The position numbers were made by a program, and so were the translations under genes. From Andeanibacterium sp035497315 (GTDB taxonomy: Bacteria > Pseudomonadota > Alphaproteobacteria > Sphingomonadales > Sphingomonadaceae), in contig DATJDU010000019.1 of NCBI GenBank assembly GCA_035497315.1, positions 1 through 60,093 on the forward strand: a DNA stretch of 60,093 bases. The letters run 5' to 3'. This document shows, piece after piece, positions 32,330-41,266 of this stretch; the stretch's first letter is position 1, and each line of letters opens with the position of its first letter. The notes under the pieces were generated by a model that was not told the DNA's origin, ran no database searches, and saw only the letters and a program-made list of their open reading frames with translations.

Positions 32330-33511
32330 ATGGAACGAATGGGCGGATTTTTCGATCGCATCGCGCTCGCCATGGCAGGCAAGAACCCCTGGGGCGGCAG
32401 CGGCGGCGGAGCAGACAACGGCAAGGGCAACGAACCCTCGGGCGAAGGCACGCCGGGCCCCGATGAGCCCGGCCAGCCGGGCGAGGGCCCGCGCGGGCCG
32501 CGCAACCCGTGGCTGCCGGGCGGAGGCAGCGGTGAAGAACCGCGCCGTTCGGCCAGCATAGAGGATATTTTCAAGACCCGCGGCCCCGAAGGCCCGCGCC
32601 GCCGTTCCGGCGGACCGGGCGGCCCGAACTTCCGCATTCCCAGCGCGCCGGGCGGCAGGAGCTGGATGCCCCTGATCGTGACCGGCGTGGTCGCGCTGTG
32701 GCTGGCCTTCTCGATGGTCCACCAGCTCGGCCCGAAGGAACAGGGCATCGTCACCACTTTCGGCAAATATTCGCGCACCATCGGGTCGGGCATTTCGCTG
32801 ACCCTGCCCTGGCCGATCGAAGACGTGCATGTAGAGCAGGTCTCCGAAATCCGGATCTTCCAGATTCCCGAAGGCGATGCACAGAAGCTGATGCTGACGG
32901 GCGACCAGAATCTGGTGAACCTGTCCTATCTCGTGCGCTGGAGCATCAAGGACATCAAGCAGTTCCGCTATCAGCTGGCCGAGCCTGAGAACACCGTGCG
33001 CGAAGTGGCGGAAGCCGCGATGCGCGCATCGGTGGCCGAAGAAACGCTGGACCGCGTCTTCGCCGGCGCCGGTCGCGCCGATATCGAAGCGCGGGTACGC
33101 GCGCGGATGCAGAACGTGCTCGATGCCTATCGCTCGGGCGTGCTGATCCAGGGCGTCGAAATCCGCAAGACCGATCCGCCAAGCGAAGTGGAAGAGGCAT
33201 TCAAGGCCGTCTCCGCCGCGCAGCAGAAGGCGGAAACCTACAAGAACCAGGCCGAAGCCGTGGCACAGCAGGTGCTCGCCCGTGCGCAGGGCGACGCCGC
33301 CGCCTTCGACAAGGTCTATGAGCAGTACCGGCTCGCCCCCGAGGTGACCCGCCAGCGCATGTATTACGAAACGATGGAACGCGTTCTTTCCAAGACCGAC
33401 AAGACGATCGTCGAGACCGGAGGCGTAACCCCCTATCTCCCGCTGCCCGAACTGAAGCGGCGGGCCACCGCCGCGGCGGCGACCGCCAAGCCGACGACGG
33501 GAGGACAGTGA
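32330..33511 (+). CDS. hflK: FtsH protease modulator HflK
   Basis: A 393-residue stomatin/prohibitin-family membrane protein that, with HflC, forms the large cage regulating the FtsH protease. The first 100 residues are Gly/Pro-rich and disordered (GGSGGGADNGKGNEPSGEGT). One membrane helix follows (WMPLIVTGVVALWLAFSMVH), then the SPFH domain with VRWSIKDIKQFRYQLAEPEN and a coiled coil with AQQKAETYKNQAEAVAQQVL. Start at ATG 32330 (MERMGGFF) or the nearby ATG 32339; no ribosome site separates them. hflC follows after 1 bp. Confidence 0.95.
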   Translation: MERMGGFFDRIALAMAGKNPWGGSGGGADNGKGNEPSGEGTPGPDEPGQPGEGPRGPRNPWLPGGGSGEEPRRSASIEDIFKTRGPEGPRRRSGGPGGPNFRIPSAPGGRSWMPLIVTGVVALWLAFSMVHQLGPKEQGIVTTFGKYSRTIGSGISLTLPWPIEDVHVEQVSEIRIFQIPEGDAQKLMLTGDQNLVNLSYLVRWSIKDIKQFRYQLAEPENTVREVAEAAMRASVAEETLDRVFAGAGRADIEARVRARMQNVLDAYRSGVLIQGVEIRKTDPPSEVEEAFKAVSAAQQKAETYKNQAEAVAQQVLARAQGDAAAFDKVYEQYRLAPEVTRQRMYYETMERVLSKTDKTIVETGGVTPYLPLPELKRRATAAAATAKPTTGGQ

Positions 33512-33512
33512 G

Positions 33513-34358
33513 ATGACCGAATTCTGGCAGAGCTACAGAATCGCGATCATTGCCGTCGCCGTGGCGGCAGCCGCCGCGCTGGCGAGCATCGTTGTCGTGC
33601 CCGAGCAAGAGCAGGCCGTGATCATCCGCACCGGCGAGCCGGTGCGCGTGGTCAACCGCTTCAAGCCCAAGGTGCCCTATGGCCAGACCGGCGCGGGCAT
33701 CGTGTGGCGCATTCCCTTCCTCGAACGGGTGCAGCGCATCGACAAGCGCGTACGCGATCTCGACATGCAGCCCCAACAGGTGCTGTCGACCGATCAGTTG
33801 CGGCTGGAAGTGGACGCCTATGCCCGTTACCGCATCATCGATCCGGTGAAGATGGTCCGCACTGTCGGCACTGTGGAGAATGTCGAGGCACAGCTTTCGC
33901 CGATCCTCAGCTCGGTGGTGCGCCAGGAACTCGGCCGCCGCAGCTTCGCCTCGCTGCTTACCGCAGAACGCGGCACGACCATGCACAACATCCGCGACAA
34001 GCTCGACGCCGAAGCACGCGAATATGGCGCTCAGGTGGTGGATGTCCGGATCAAGCGGGCCGACCTGCCGCAAGGCACGCCGCTGCAATCGGCCTTTGCC
34101 CGGATGCAATCCGCGCGCGAACAGGAAGCCGCGACCACCGAGGCCACCGGCCTGAAGGAAGCGCAGATCATCCGCGCCGAAGCCGACGCCCAGGCATCGA
34201 AGATCTATGCCCAGAGCTTCGGCAAGGACCCGCAGTTCTACGATTTCTACCGTGCAATGCAGAGTTATGACACGACCTTCGGCTCCACCGAGTCGGAAAG
34301 TTCGATCATCCTTTCGCCCGACAATGAATATCTGAAGCAATTCCGGGGGCGCCGCTGA
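33513..34358 (+). CDS. hflC: FtsH protease modulator HflC
   Basis: A 281-residue partner of HflK. It has an N-terminal membrane helix (IAIIAVAVAAAAALASIVVV), the SPFH domain with VPEQEQAVIIRTGEPVRVVN and RIPFLERVQRIDKRVRDLDM, a run of basic/acidic heptads with RIKRADLPQGTPLQSAFARM and a coiled coil ending FYRAMQSYDTTFGSTESESS. Normal family length. It starts one base after the hflK stop, so the two are expressed together; the protease gene downstream may be cotranscribed. Confidence 0.95.
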   Translation: MTEFWQSYRIAIIAVAVAAAAALASIVVVPEQEQAVIIRTGEPVRVVNRFKPKVPYGQTGAGIVWRIPFLERVQRIDKRVRDLDMQPQQVLSTDQLRLEVDAYARYRIIDPVKMVRTVGTVENVEAQLSPILSSVVRQELGRRSFASLLTAERGTTMHNIRDKLDAEAREYGAQVVDVRIKRADLPQGTPLQSAFARMQSAREQEAATTEATGLKEAQIIRAEADAQASKIYAQSFGKDPQFYDFYRAMQSYDTTFGSTESESSIILSPDNEYLKQFRGRR

Positions 34359-34487
34359 AGCCCAGCTTTCGCGCGGTTCCCGTTCCGACTACGAATGTCA
34401 TTCAATTTCAGTTCAGGCCGAACAAGCATGAGAGTGCGACGGTCCGAGCTTGCGCTGCAAGGCGCGCAGACGAGAGGAATAGAGGAC

Positions 34488-36023
34488 GTGAAGCCCGTGC
34501 GTTACGCTTATGGATTTTCATCGGCGCTGCTGATTGGCGGCGCAGCTATCTCGCTGATTACCGGCCACCCCGCCGGCGCCCAGGTTGCCCAGAATGACGA
34601 GAGCCAGATACAGCGCGTGGTCCCACGCGTCGGTGCTCCCGCCAGCTTCGCCGACCTTACCGAACAGCTCCAGCCGGCAGTGGTCAACATCTCCACCCGC
34701 CAGCGGATCACCGTAAATACCAACCCCTTCGCCGGTAGCCCCTTCGGCGATCTGTTCGGCGGCCTCACCCCGCGCGGCGGCGGCGTGCCGCAAACGCGCG
34801 AAGCGCAGTCGCTCGGGTCGGGCTTCCTGATCTCGGCGGATGGCTATGTGGTCACCAACAACCATGTCATCACCGCCGACGGCCAGGGCAAGGTGGAACA
34901 GATCACCGTAACCCTGACCGACGGAACCGAATATCCCGCCACGCTGGTAGGCAACGATACGGCATCCGACCTTGCGGTGCTGAAGATCGAACGTGGGAAA
35001 CCCTTTCCCTTCGTGGAATTCGGGGATTCGCGGAAATCCCGCGTCGGCGATTGGGTGATTGCGATCGGCCAGCCGTTCGGCCTTGGCGGAACGGTGACGG
35101 CGGGCATCATCTCGGCCGTCTATCGCAATACCGGATCGGGCGGGGCCTATGACCGCTATATCCAGACCGATACCTCCATCAACCGTGGCAATTCGGGCGG
35201 CCCGCTGTTCGACATGCAGGGCCAGGTGATCGGCATCAACAATGCGATCTTCTCCCCCTCCGGCGGCAGCGTGGGCATCGGCTTCTCGATTCCCGCCGAA
35301 GTTGCCGAGCCGATCGTGCAGAAGCTGATCAAGGGCGAGAAGATCGAACGCGGCTATCTGGGCGTGCGCATCCGCCCGGTGGACGAGGATATCGCCGCAT
35401 CGCTGGGCATTCCCAGCAATCGCGGCGAGTTCATCCAGGCGGTCGAACCGGGTGAGCCCGCCGACAAGGCCGGGCTGCAAGCAGGCGACATCGTAGTGAA
35501 GGTCAATGGCCGGGACGTGACGCCTGACCAGACGCTTTCCTACATCGTCGCCAATGTCGCCCCGGGCAGCCGCGTAACGCTGGATGTTCTGCGCAAGGGC
35601 CAGAAGCTGACGCTGAACGCCACGGTCGGCAAGCGCCCGAGCGAGGAAGATCTGGCTGGCCGCGTGTTCGATCCGGAAGCGCAGCCGCAAGGTGGCAAGC
35701 CCGCGCCGGAACAGGCCGAAGGCGTGCTGGAAAAGGCACTGGGCATTCGCGCCATCGAACTGACTCCGCAGATCGCGGGCCAGCTCGGCCTGCCCAACGG
35801 CACCAAGGGCGTGGTGATCGACGCAGTCGATTCCAATGCCGATGCCGGGCGCAAGCTGAGCCGCGGCGACGTGGTGCTGGGCGTCAACACCAGCCCGATC
35901 GCTTCGGTGGCGGAACTGGAAGCGGCGGTGCAAGCCGCCAAGGATGCGGGCCGCGATGCGGTGCTGCTCCAGGTCAAGCCGCTGCGCAAGCCGCAGGACT
36001 ATATTCCGGTCCGCCTGCGCTGA
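34488..36023 (+). CDS. degP: Do/DegP-type periplasmic serine protease
   Basis: A 511-residue HtrA-family protease-chaperone. Start chosen as GTG 34488 because GAGAGGA lies about 9 bp upstream and the resulting N-terminus (KPVRYAYGFSSALLIGG ... HPAGAQ) is a clean signal peptide. The catalytic triad is His126 (TNNHVITADG), Asp161 (TASDLAVLKIE) and Ser236 (NRGNSGGPLF). Two PDZ domains follow, the first with RGYLGVRIRPVDEDIAASLG and the second near LGIRAIELTPQIAGQLGLPN. It degrades or refolds damaged envelope proteins. It follows hflKC and ends at a strong terminator. Confidence 0.94.
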   Translation: MKPVRYAYGFSSALLIGGAAISLITGHPAGAQVAQNDESQIQRVVPRVGAPASFADLTEQLQPAVVNISTRQRITVNTNPFAGSPFGDLFGGLTPRGGGVPQTREAQSLGSGFLISADGYVVTNNHVITADGQGKVEQITVTLTDGTEYPATLVGNDTASDLAVLKIERGKPFPFVEFGDSRKSRVGDWVIAIGQPFGLGGTVTAGIISAVYRNTGSGGAYDRYIQTDTSINRGNSGGPLFDMQGQVIGINNAIFSPSGGSVGIGFSIPAEVAEPIVQKLIKGEKIERGYLGVRIRPVDEDIAASLGIPSNRGEFIQAVEPGEPADKAGLQAGDIVVKVNGRDVTPDQTLSYIVANVAPGSRVTLDVLRKGQKLTLNATVGKRPSEEDLAGRVFDPEAQPQGGKPAPEQAEGVLEKALGIRAIELTPQIAGQLGLPNGTKGVVIDAVDSNADAGRKLSRGDVVLGVNTSPIASVAELEAAVQAAKDAGRDAVLLQVKPLRKPQDYIPVRLR

Positions 36024-36052
36024 TCCGTTCCGCAGGCGCTTAGCGCCGACAC

Positions 36053-36096
36053 GAAAAGAGCGCGCTTCCCCGACAGGGGCGGCGCGCTTTTTCGTT
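36053..36096 (+). terminator. Rho-independent terminator after degP
   Basis: AAAGAGCGCGC and GCGCGCTTTTT pair around a C/G-rich loop about 35-70 bp after the degP stop, followed by TTTTTCG. The A-run on the left and T-run on the right allow it to work in both directions, so it may also serve the minus-strand penicillin-binding protein gene ending at 36229. Confidence 0.9.
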
Positions 36097-36228
36097 TGGG
36101 ACCGTCAAGGTTTCAGCCTCATCCTTGGCCTGACCCTTGACGGAGCCACTCCAGCGCAAGCCGGGGTCTCAGGCGGAAGTGCGCATGGCCAAAGATGCCA
36201 GCTTGCGCCGGGGGAGAGAAATCCCCCC

Positions 36229-38388
36229 TCAGGGCAATTGCTGCGTCCCGCTGCCCGGCCCCGATGGCCGCGCCGTGCCCGTGGGCTGGCCCCTGCCGCC
36301 GGTCGCCCGGTCGAGGAAATCCTGACTGGCAGCAGGCGGTGCGGGGCTGGCAGGCACGAGCCCGGCGCCACGCCCCTGATCGCCGCTGTCCTCCAGCGGG
36401 AAAGGCATGCCGCGCGGTTCCTGCGGGCCGCTGGGCTCGATCAGATTACCCTTCTCGTCCACATAATAATAATCGCCCGGATCGCCGAACATGAATTCGT
36501 CATCGGGTTCCAACTGCCATTCGGGCAGCTTGAGATCCGTATCGAATTTCTCGACCGGCCGGTCCTTCACCGCGACCTTCATATAGGAAGCAAAGGCGCG
36601 TGCCGGGGCCGAGCCGCCCGAAAGGCCGCCCACAGCCTTGGCATCGTCACGCCCCATCCACACGCCGGTAGTAATCCCGCTGGAGAAGCCCAGGAACCAG
36701 CCATCCTTGTTCGAACTGGTGGTTCCGGTCTTGCCGGCAACGGGCCGCCCGATCTGCGCCGCACGGCCTGTGCCGACGCTGACCGCCGATTGCAGCAAAT
36801 CGGTGATCCCGGCGGCGACATAATCGGGCACCAGCTGGGTGCTCCGCGTCGGCTCGTGCTGATAGAGCACTTCGCCGTTCACCGTCGTGACCTTGGAAAT
36901 GCCGTAAGGCTCGATCGAGCGCCCGCGTGCGGACACTGCGCCGAAAGCCCGGGTCATGTCGATCAGGCGCGCGTCGGACGTGCCCAGCACCATGGAGGGA
37001 TTGGTGTTGATCGGCGTGGTGATGCCGAAGCGGCGAGCCATGGCGGCGACGGTGCCGAAGCCCACTTCATTGCCCAACTGCGCAGCCACAGTGTTCTTGG
37101 AATAGGCAAAGGCGCTGCGCACATCGATTTCGCCGGCATAGGTACCGCCCGAATTGCGCGGGCTCCATCCGTCGATCGTCACCGGTTCGTCCACCACCCG
37201 ATCATCCGGCGTATAACCCGCCTCCAGCGCGGCGAGATAGACGAACAACTTCCAGGCCGAGCCTGGCTGGCGCACCGCATTGGTGGCGCGGTTGTAATTG
37301 GTGGCGACATAATCGGTCCCGCCAATCAGGGCGAGTACGGCGCCATCACGGTCAAGGCTGACCAACGCGCCTTGTGCCCCCTTGGGCGTATTGGCCCTGA
37401 TCGCATCGGTCGCGGCCTTTTGCATGCCCACGTCCAGCGTGGTCCACACTTCCAGCGGATCGTCCGTCTCCGGCAGGATCAGGTCAAGCTGCGGCAGCAC
37501 CCAATCGGTGAAATAGCGCACCGAGTTCTGCGCCTGCGCCGGGGCCAGCTTTACCGCCGAAACATCGACATCCGCCTCATCGGGGGAAATCGCGCCATAT
37601 TTCTTCATCTGCGCGATCACCACATTGGCGCGACCGACGGCGGCCTGCACATCGGCAGTGGGGGAATAGCGGCTGGGCGCCTTCACCAGCCCGGCGATGA
37701 TCGCCGATTCGCCCAGCGACAGATCGCGCGCGGAATGGCTGAAGAAATTGCGGCTGGCAGAATCGATGCCATAGGCCCCGCCGCCGAAATAGACCTTGTT
37801 GAGATAAAGCTCGAGGATCTGCTCCTTCGAGAATTTCCATTCCAGCGCCATCGCCAGCACCGCCTCGCGCGCCTTGCGGTCGAAAGTACGGTTGGAATTG
37901 AGGAAGATATTGCGCGCAAGCTGCTGGGTGATGGTGGAAGTGGCGCGCGCGCGCTCGTCATCGCGCATGGAAACCCACAGCGCGCGGGCAAGGCCCAGCG
38001 GATCGATCCCGATATGCGAATAAAAGCGCCGGTCCTCCACAGAGACCATCGCATCCTTCATCACCTGGGGGATTTCGCTGGAAGGCAGCCATTCGCCATA
38101 GCTGGGGCCCATCGCGACGATTTCCGAGCCGTCGCGCGCGCGCAGCACAATCGTCTGCCCGGCCTTGATGTCCTTCAGTTCGGTAAAGCTCGGCAAATTG
38201 CTGGCCGCGAAATAGACCGCCGTGCCCAGCGCGATACAGCCCAGCAGCGCCAGCGCTGCGCCCCACACGAACAGGCGCCTGATCCAGCGGCGCAGGCGGC
38301 CCGGGCCCCTGCCCCCGCCACCCGAACTGCCATTCCTCACCCTCTCGCGCGGCGATGCTTTCGATCCCACGCTGCGATTGCGTGCCAT
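36229..38388 (-). CDS. Class A penicillin-binding protein (bifunctional, PBP1a-like)
   Basis: A 719-residue inner-membrane peptidoglycan synthase. A basic cytoplasmic tail (KASPRERVRNG) precedes the membrane helix at about 38-61. The glycosyltransferase domain has the catalytic Glu118 in VSVEDRRFYSHIGIDP and ATSTITQQLARN. The transpeptidase domain has Ser377-x-x-Lys380 (RQPGSAWKLF), Ser430-Lys-Asn432 (AYSKNTVA) and Lys553-Thr-Gly (AGKTGTTSSN). The C-terminal about 50 residues are Pro/Gly-rich and probably disordered. Single gene with a bidirectional terminator downstream. Confidence 0.96.
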   Translation of the reverse strand: MARNRSVGSKASPRERVRNGSSGGGGRGPGRLRRWIRRLFVWGAALALLGCIALGTAVYFAASNLPSFTELKDIKAGQTIVLRARDGSEIVAMGPSYGEWLPSSEIPQVMKDAMVSVEDRRFYSHIGIDPLGLARALWVSMRDDERARATSTITQQLARNIFLNSNRTFDRKAREAVLAMALEWKFSKEQILELYLNKVYFGGGAYGIDSASRNFFSHSARDLSLGESAIIAGLVKAPSRYSPTADVQAAVGRANVVIAQMKKYGAISPDEADVDVSAVKLAPAQAQNSVRYFTDWVLPQLDLILPETDDPLEVWTTLDVGMQKAATDAIRANTPKGAQGALVSLDRDGAVLALIGGTDYVATNYNRATNAVRQPGSAWKLFVYLAALEAGYTPDDRVVDEPVTIDGWSPRNSGGTYAGEIDVRSAFAYSKNTVAAQLGNEVGFGTVAAMARRFGITTPINTNPSMVLGTSDARLIDMTRAFGAVSARGRSIEPYGISKVTTVNGEVLYQHEPTRSTQLVPDYVAAGITDLLQSAVSVGTGRAAQIGRPVAGKTGTTSSNKDGWFLGFSSGITTGVWMGRDDAKAVGGLSGGSAPARAFASYMKVAVKDRPVEKFDTDLKLPEWQLEPDDEFMFGDPGDYYYVDEKGNLIEPSGPQEPRGMPFPLEDSGDQGRGAGLVPASPAPPAASQDFLDRATGGRGQPTGTARPSGPGSGTQQLP

Positions 38389-38529
38389 GCGGCTTGTCTG
38401 TCCTTACCCAAATGCCAGTGCGCGCTGCACAGCCCGCCCCGATGATCCCCGCCCTTGATACTGATGCATAGGGCATTAGTAACGGGGCGTTAACGGCGAA
38501 TTTAGCGGCCCGGCCCGCAGCTGCGCCGT

Positions 38530-38928
38530 TCAGTCTTCCGGCTGAAAATCCAGGCTGGCCGAATTGATGCAATAGCGCAGCCCTTCCGGCCCCGGACCAT
38601 CGGGAAAGACATGGCCGAGATGGCCTTCGCAGCGGGCGCAGCGCACTTCGGTACGGACCATGCCATGCGACATGTCGCGCAGTTCCTCCACCGCATCGCC
38701 TTCCATGGGGGCAGTGAAGCTCGGCCAGCCCGATCCGCTGTCATACTTCGTCTCGCTGGCGAACAGCGGCAGGCCGCAGCCCGCACAGCGATAGAGGCCG
38801 CTTGCCTTGTTCTGCTCATATTTGCCGGTGAAGGCCCGCTCAGTCCCCCCGCGACGCAGGATCGCATAGGCCTCCGGGCTCAGGCGTGCGCGCCAGTCCT
38901 CGTCGGAAAGGTTCATCTTGTCGGGCAT
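38530..38928 (-). CDS. msrB: Peptide methionine (R)-sulfoxide reductase
   Basis: A 132-residue cytoplasmic repair enzyme reducing methionine-R-sulfoxide. Two zinc CxxC pairs are in YRCAGCGLPLF and VRCARCEGHLGHVF, SGSGWPSF is the substrate loop and the catalytic Cys is in LRYCINSASLDF. The ATG at 38928 follows GAGGAGA with 5 bases between, an excellent ribosome site; an in-frame ATG further upstream is in the inverted-repeat block. Full length for MsrB. Confidence 0.96.
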   Translation of the reverse strand: MPDKMNLSDEDWRARLSPEAYAILRRGGTERAFTGKYEQNKASGLYRCAGCGLPLFASETKYDSGSGWPSFTAPMEGDAVEELRDMSHGMVRTEVRCARCEGHLGHVFPDGPGPEGLRYCINSASLDFQPED

Positions 38929-38937
38929 TTTTGTCTC

Positions 38938-39175
38938 CTCAAGCGCCGGCGGCGGCATCCGCCGCCTTGGCTATCCTCGCGCCCTCAAGACAGGCTTGAG
39001 GCCGCTGCGGGCGGCCGTTCGGCCTTGCGGCCCGCCCAAGTGCGGTCCGGAATCAGGCCAATACTCCGGTCAGGTAGAATATATCGGTCCGCGACCAGCG
39101 GACCGCAAGCGCGAACGCGCGCGCGCCTCATGGCGCGGAGGCCTAAGGGGCCGGATGGCCCCGCCGGCGCTTGAG
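38938..39175. repeat. 238-bp GC-rich block bounded by 15-bp perfect inverted repeats
   Basis: CTCAAGCGCCGGCGG (38938-38952) and CCGCCGGCGCTTGAG (39161-39175) are exact reverse complements. The inside is very GC-rich with further inverted words (GGCGGCGGCATCCGCCGCC, GGTCCGCGACCAGCGGACC) and no plausible gene. It fills the gap between msrB and a GST gene; the left arm overlaps the upstream edge of the msrB ribosome site. It could be a MITE-like element or a structured RNA leader. Confidence 0.7.
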
Positions 39176-39185
39176 GCCATACAAA

Positions 39186-39857
39186 TCACGCATTCACATC
39201 GGCATAATGCGCAGGCGGCCGAATCACGTCCATCCGCTCGGCCAGAAGGGGGCGGAAGCTCGGGCGGCTCTTGAACACGGAATACCAGCCGCGTGTCTGT
39301 TCGTGGCCCGACCAGTCGATCCCACCGAGATAATCCGCCACCGAGATCTGCGCGGCGGCGGCAAGATCGGCCAGGCTCATCTGCGATCCGGCCAGCCACG
39401 GGCGATTGTCGATCAGCCAATCCATATAATCGAGATGATCGTTGGCCAGCTTCATGGCCGAGCGCAGCAATTGCGAATCCGGCGGCGCGCGCATGAACAA
39501 TCGTTTCTTCATCCGCTCGTTGAGGAATGTGAGGGTCACATCGCTGAAGAAATTCTCGTCGAACAGCGCCACCAGCCGGCGGATTTCCGCACGGTTCTGC
39601 GCCGTGCCGAGGATCATCGGGACCTTGTCCACCGTTTCTTCGAAATATTCGCAGATCGCCCGGCTATCGACCAGGGTGATGTTCTTTTCCGCATTGCGCA
39701 GCACCGGAGTGCGCCCAGCCGGATTGAGCGCGTAGAACTCGTCGCGCCCGTCCCACGGGTTCTCGCGCACAAGCTCGTAAGCGATGCCTTTCTCGCTGAG
39801 CAGCAGCCGGACCTTGCGGGAAAAGGGGCAAAGGGGAAATTGATATAGCTGCCACAT
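39186..39857 (-). CDS. Glutathione S-transferase family protein
   Basis: A 223-residue protein with an N-terminal thioredoxin-like domain (YQFPLCPFSRKVRLLLSEKG; NPAGRTPVLRN; DSRAICEYFEETV) and a helical C-terminal domain (WLAGSQMSLADLAAAAQISV). The CPFS motif with a Cys at the usual nucleophile/redox position suggests a thiol-transfer or reductase-type GST rather than a Tyr/Ser conjugating type. The ATG at 39857 (MWQLYQF) has AAGGA about 9 bp upstream; a start 9 bp earlier would lack spacing. Substrate unknown. Confidence 0.9.
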   Translation of the reverse strand: MWQLYQFPLCPFSRKVRLLLSEKGIAYELVRENPWDGRDEFYALNPAGRTPVLRNAEKNITLVDSRAICEYFEETVDKVPMILGTAQNRAEIRRLVALFDENFFSDVTLTFLNERMKKRLFMRAPPDSQLLRSAMKLANDHLDYMDWLIDNRPWLAGSQMSLADLAAAAQISVADYLGGIDWSGHEQTRGWYSVFKSRPSFRPLLAERMDVIRPPAHYADVNA

Positions 39858-39958
39858 GCAGGCCATCCTTGCCGCAAGTGCTAACGTGCGTCCACCGGCA
39901 AGCCGATTGCGACTGGGGATTCCCTGGTCCAGACTGTCGGCGTGAAGGGAGGCGAGAC

Positions 39959-40840
39959 ATGCCGCAGCCCGGCAAATACGAGGTGGAGATCACCAGCCGC
40001 GAGCGGGTGGTGTTCCCCGATGACGGTATCACCAAGGGCGATCTGGCCGATTATTGCCATAGGCTCGCCCCGGCCATGCTGCCTTTCCTGGCCGGCCGCC
40101 CGGTGAGCCTTGTGCGCTGTCCGCAGGGAATCTCCGGGCAATGCTTCTTCCAAAAACACCGCACCGCCAGCTTCGGCCCGCATGTATTGAGTGTGGAGAT
40201 CGAGGAAAAGGAAGGCGATGTGGAGCCCTATCTGCGGCTCGATAGCGGGGACGGTATTCTCGAATGCGTACAGATGGGGGCGATCGAGTTCCATCTCTGG
40301 GCCAGCCACGCGACCGATCCGGAGGCCCCCGACCGCCTGGTGTTCGACCTCGATCCCGCCGAAGGGCTGAATTTTATTGAAGTGACCCTGGCTGCGTCGG
40401 AAATCCGCGCCCGGCTGGAACAGGAGGGCCTCGCCAGCTTCGCCATGCTGACCGGCGGCAAGGGCGTGCATGTGGTGGTGCCGCTCACACCCGGCCATTC
40501 GTGGGACGCGCATCGCACCTTTGCGGAGAATTTGGCGAAGGCGCTGGCCGGGGAGCAGCCGGATCGCTTCACCGCCACCATGAGCAAGGAAAAGCGCAAA
40601 GGGAAAATCTTCATCGACTGGCTGCGCAACACGCGCGGCTCCACCGCCATTGCTCCCTATTCGGCACGCGCACGCGCAGGGGCGCCAGTAGCGACCCCAG
40701 TGAGCTGGGAGGAATTGGAGGTTGCGACCAGCGCGTGCCGCTTCACCATCGGCAATGGAGAAGAACTGCTCAGGCGAGCAGAAAGCAAGGTGCTGAAAGG
40801 ATGGGGGGAAGCCCGGCAGCGCCTGCCCCCCGCAGGCTAA
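39959..40840 (+). CDS. Stand-alone LigD-type polymerase (archaeo-eukaryotic primase fold)
   Basis: A 293-residue protein equal to the polymerase domain of bacterial NHEJ ligase LigD, without ligase or nuclease domains. The catalytic aspartates are Asp130 and Asp132 in LVFDLDPAEGL and Asp220 in KIFIDWLRNTRGS. FAMLTGGKGVHVVVPL and AIAPYSARARAGAPVATPVSW are family blocks. Such proteins add ribo- or deoxynucleotides at DNA ends or gaps. Start ATG 39959 follows AGGGAGG about 9 bp upstream. No Ku or LigD ligase gene is in the window. Confidence 0.9.
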   Translation: MPQPGKYEVEITSRERVVFPDDGITKGDLADYCHRLAPAMLPFLAGRPVSLVRCPQGISGQCFFQKHRTASFGPHVLSVEIEEKEGDVEPYLRLDSGDGILECVQMGAIEFHLWASHATDPEAPDRLVFDLDPAEGLNFIEVTLAASEIRARLEQEGLASFAMLTGGKGVHVVVPLTPGHSWDAHRTFAENLAKALAGEQPDRFTATMSKEKRKGKIFIDWLRNTRGSTAIAPYSARARAGAPVATPVSWEELEVATSACRFTIGNGEELLRRAESKVLKGWGEARQRLPPAG

Positions 40841-41235
40841 ATTCCCGAAGCATCCAGCAGCAGCAGGCAGGGCTGCATGATCCCTGCAACCATCTTTTTC
40901 GGATCGGCCGCCTTGCCGCTTTCATTCTGCAAACGGCCGACTTCGGATCGATAGAGCGCCTGTACCTGCTCTTGCGTGAGGTTCAGTTCACCCATCAGCC
41001 GCGCGCCTGACTGGACGAAGAATTCCTTCCCCCGCTCGCTCAGCGGGGGCCATGCCCTGGCGCTCTCGACGCCGCGTGCCTGTTCGGACGCGATGATCGC
41101 AAAGGCGGCAGAGCAGCGCAGCAGGGTCTTCTGTTCCAGTGTCAGCTCCTGTGCAGGAACTGGAGCCCTCTCATCGGCGGCATATGCCGAAGCAGCGGGA
41201 AGGACGAGCGCGCATGCCGCGAGAAGGCGTTTCAT
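40837..41235 (-). CDS. Exported protein of unknown function
   Basis: A 132-residue protein with a clear signal peptide (MKRLLAACALVLPAASAYAAD), so periplasmic. The mature part is helical with two Cys: TLLRCSAAFAIIASEQARG and GIMQPCLLLLDASGI. It contains SERGKEFFVQSGARLMGELN. I do not recognise the family. It converges with the LigD-type polymerase gene, the two ends overlapping by 4 bp. Confidence 0.78.
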   Translation of the reverse strand: MKRLLAACALVLPAASAYAADERAPVPAQELTLEQKTLLRCSAAFAIIASEQARGVESARAWPPLSERGKEFFVQSGARLMGELNLTQEQVQALYRSEVGRLQNESGKAADPKKMVAGIMQPCLLLLDASGI

Positions 41236-41266
41236 AGCCCTTGCCTAGCGCGCCCGGCCTTAACGA

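Noticed and set aside
31253..32830. Longer N-terminus for the Mrp ATPase (start at 32830)
   Set aside because: The added 198 codons are antisense to hflK and its promoter; MSTEEILK at 32236 fits the family.
35944..38445. 833-codon plus-strand frame antisense to the penicillin-binding protein
   Set aside because: It runs through the terminator and the antisense of a complete class A PBP gene.
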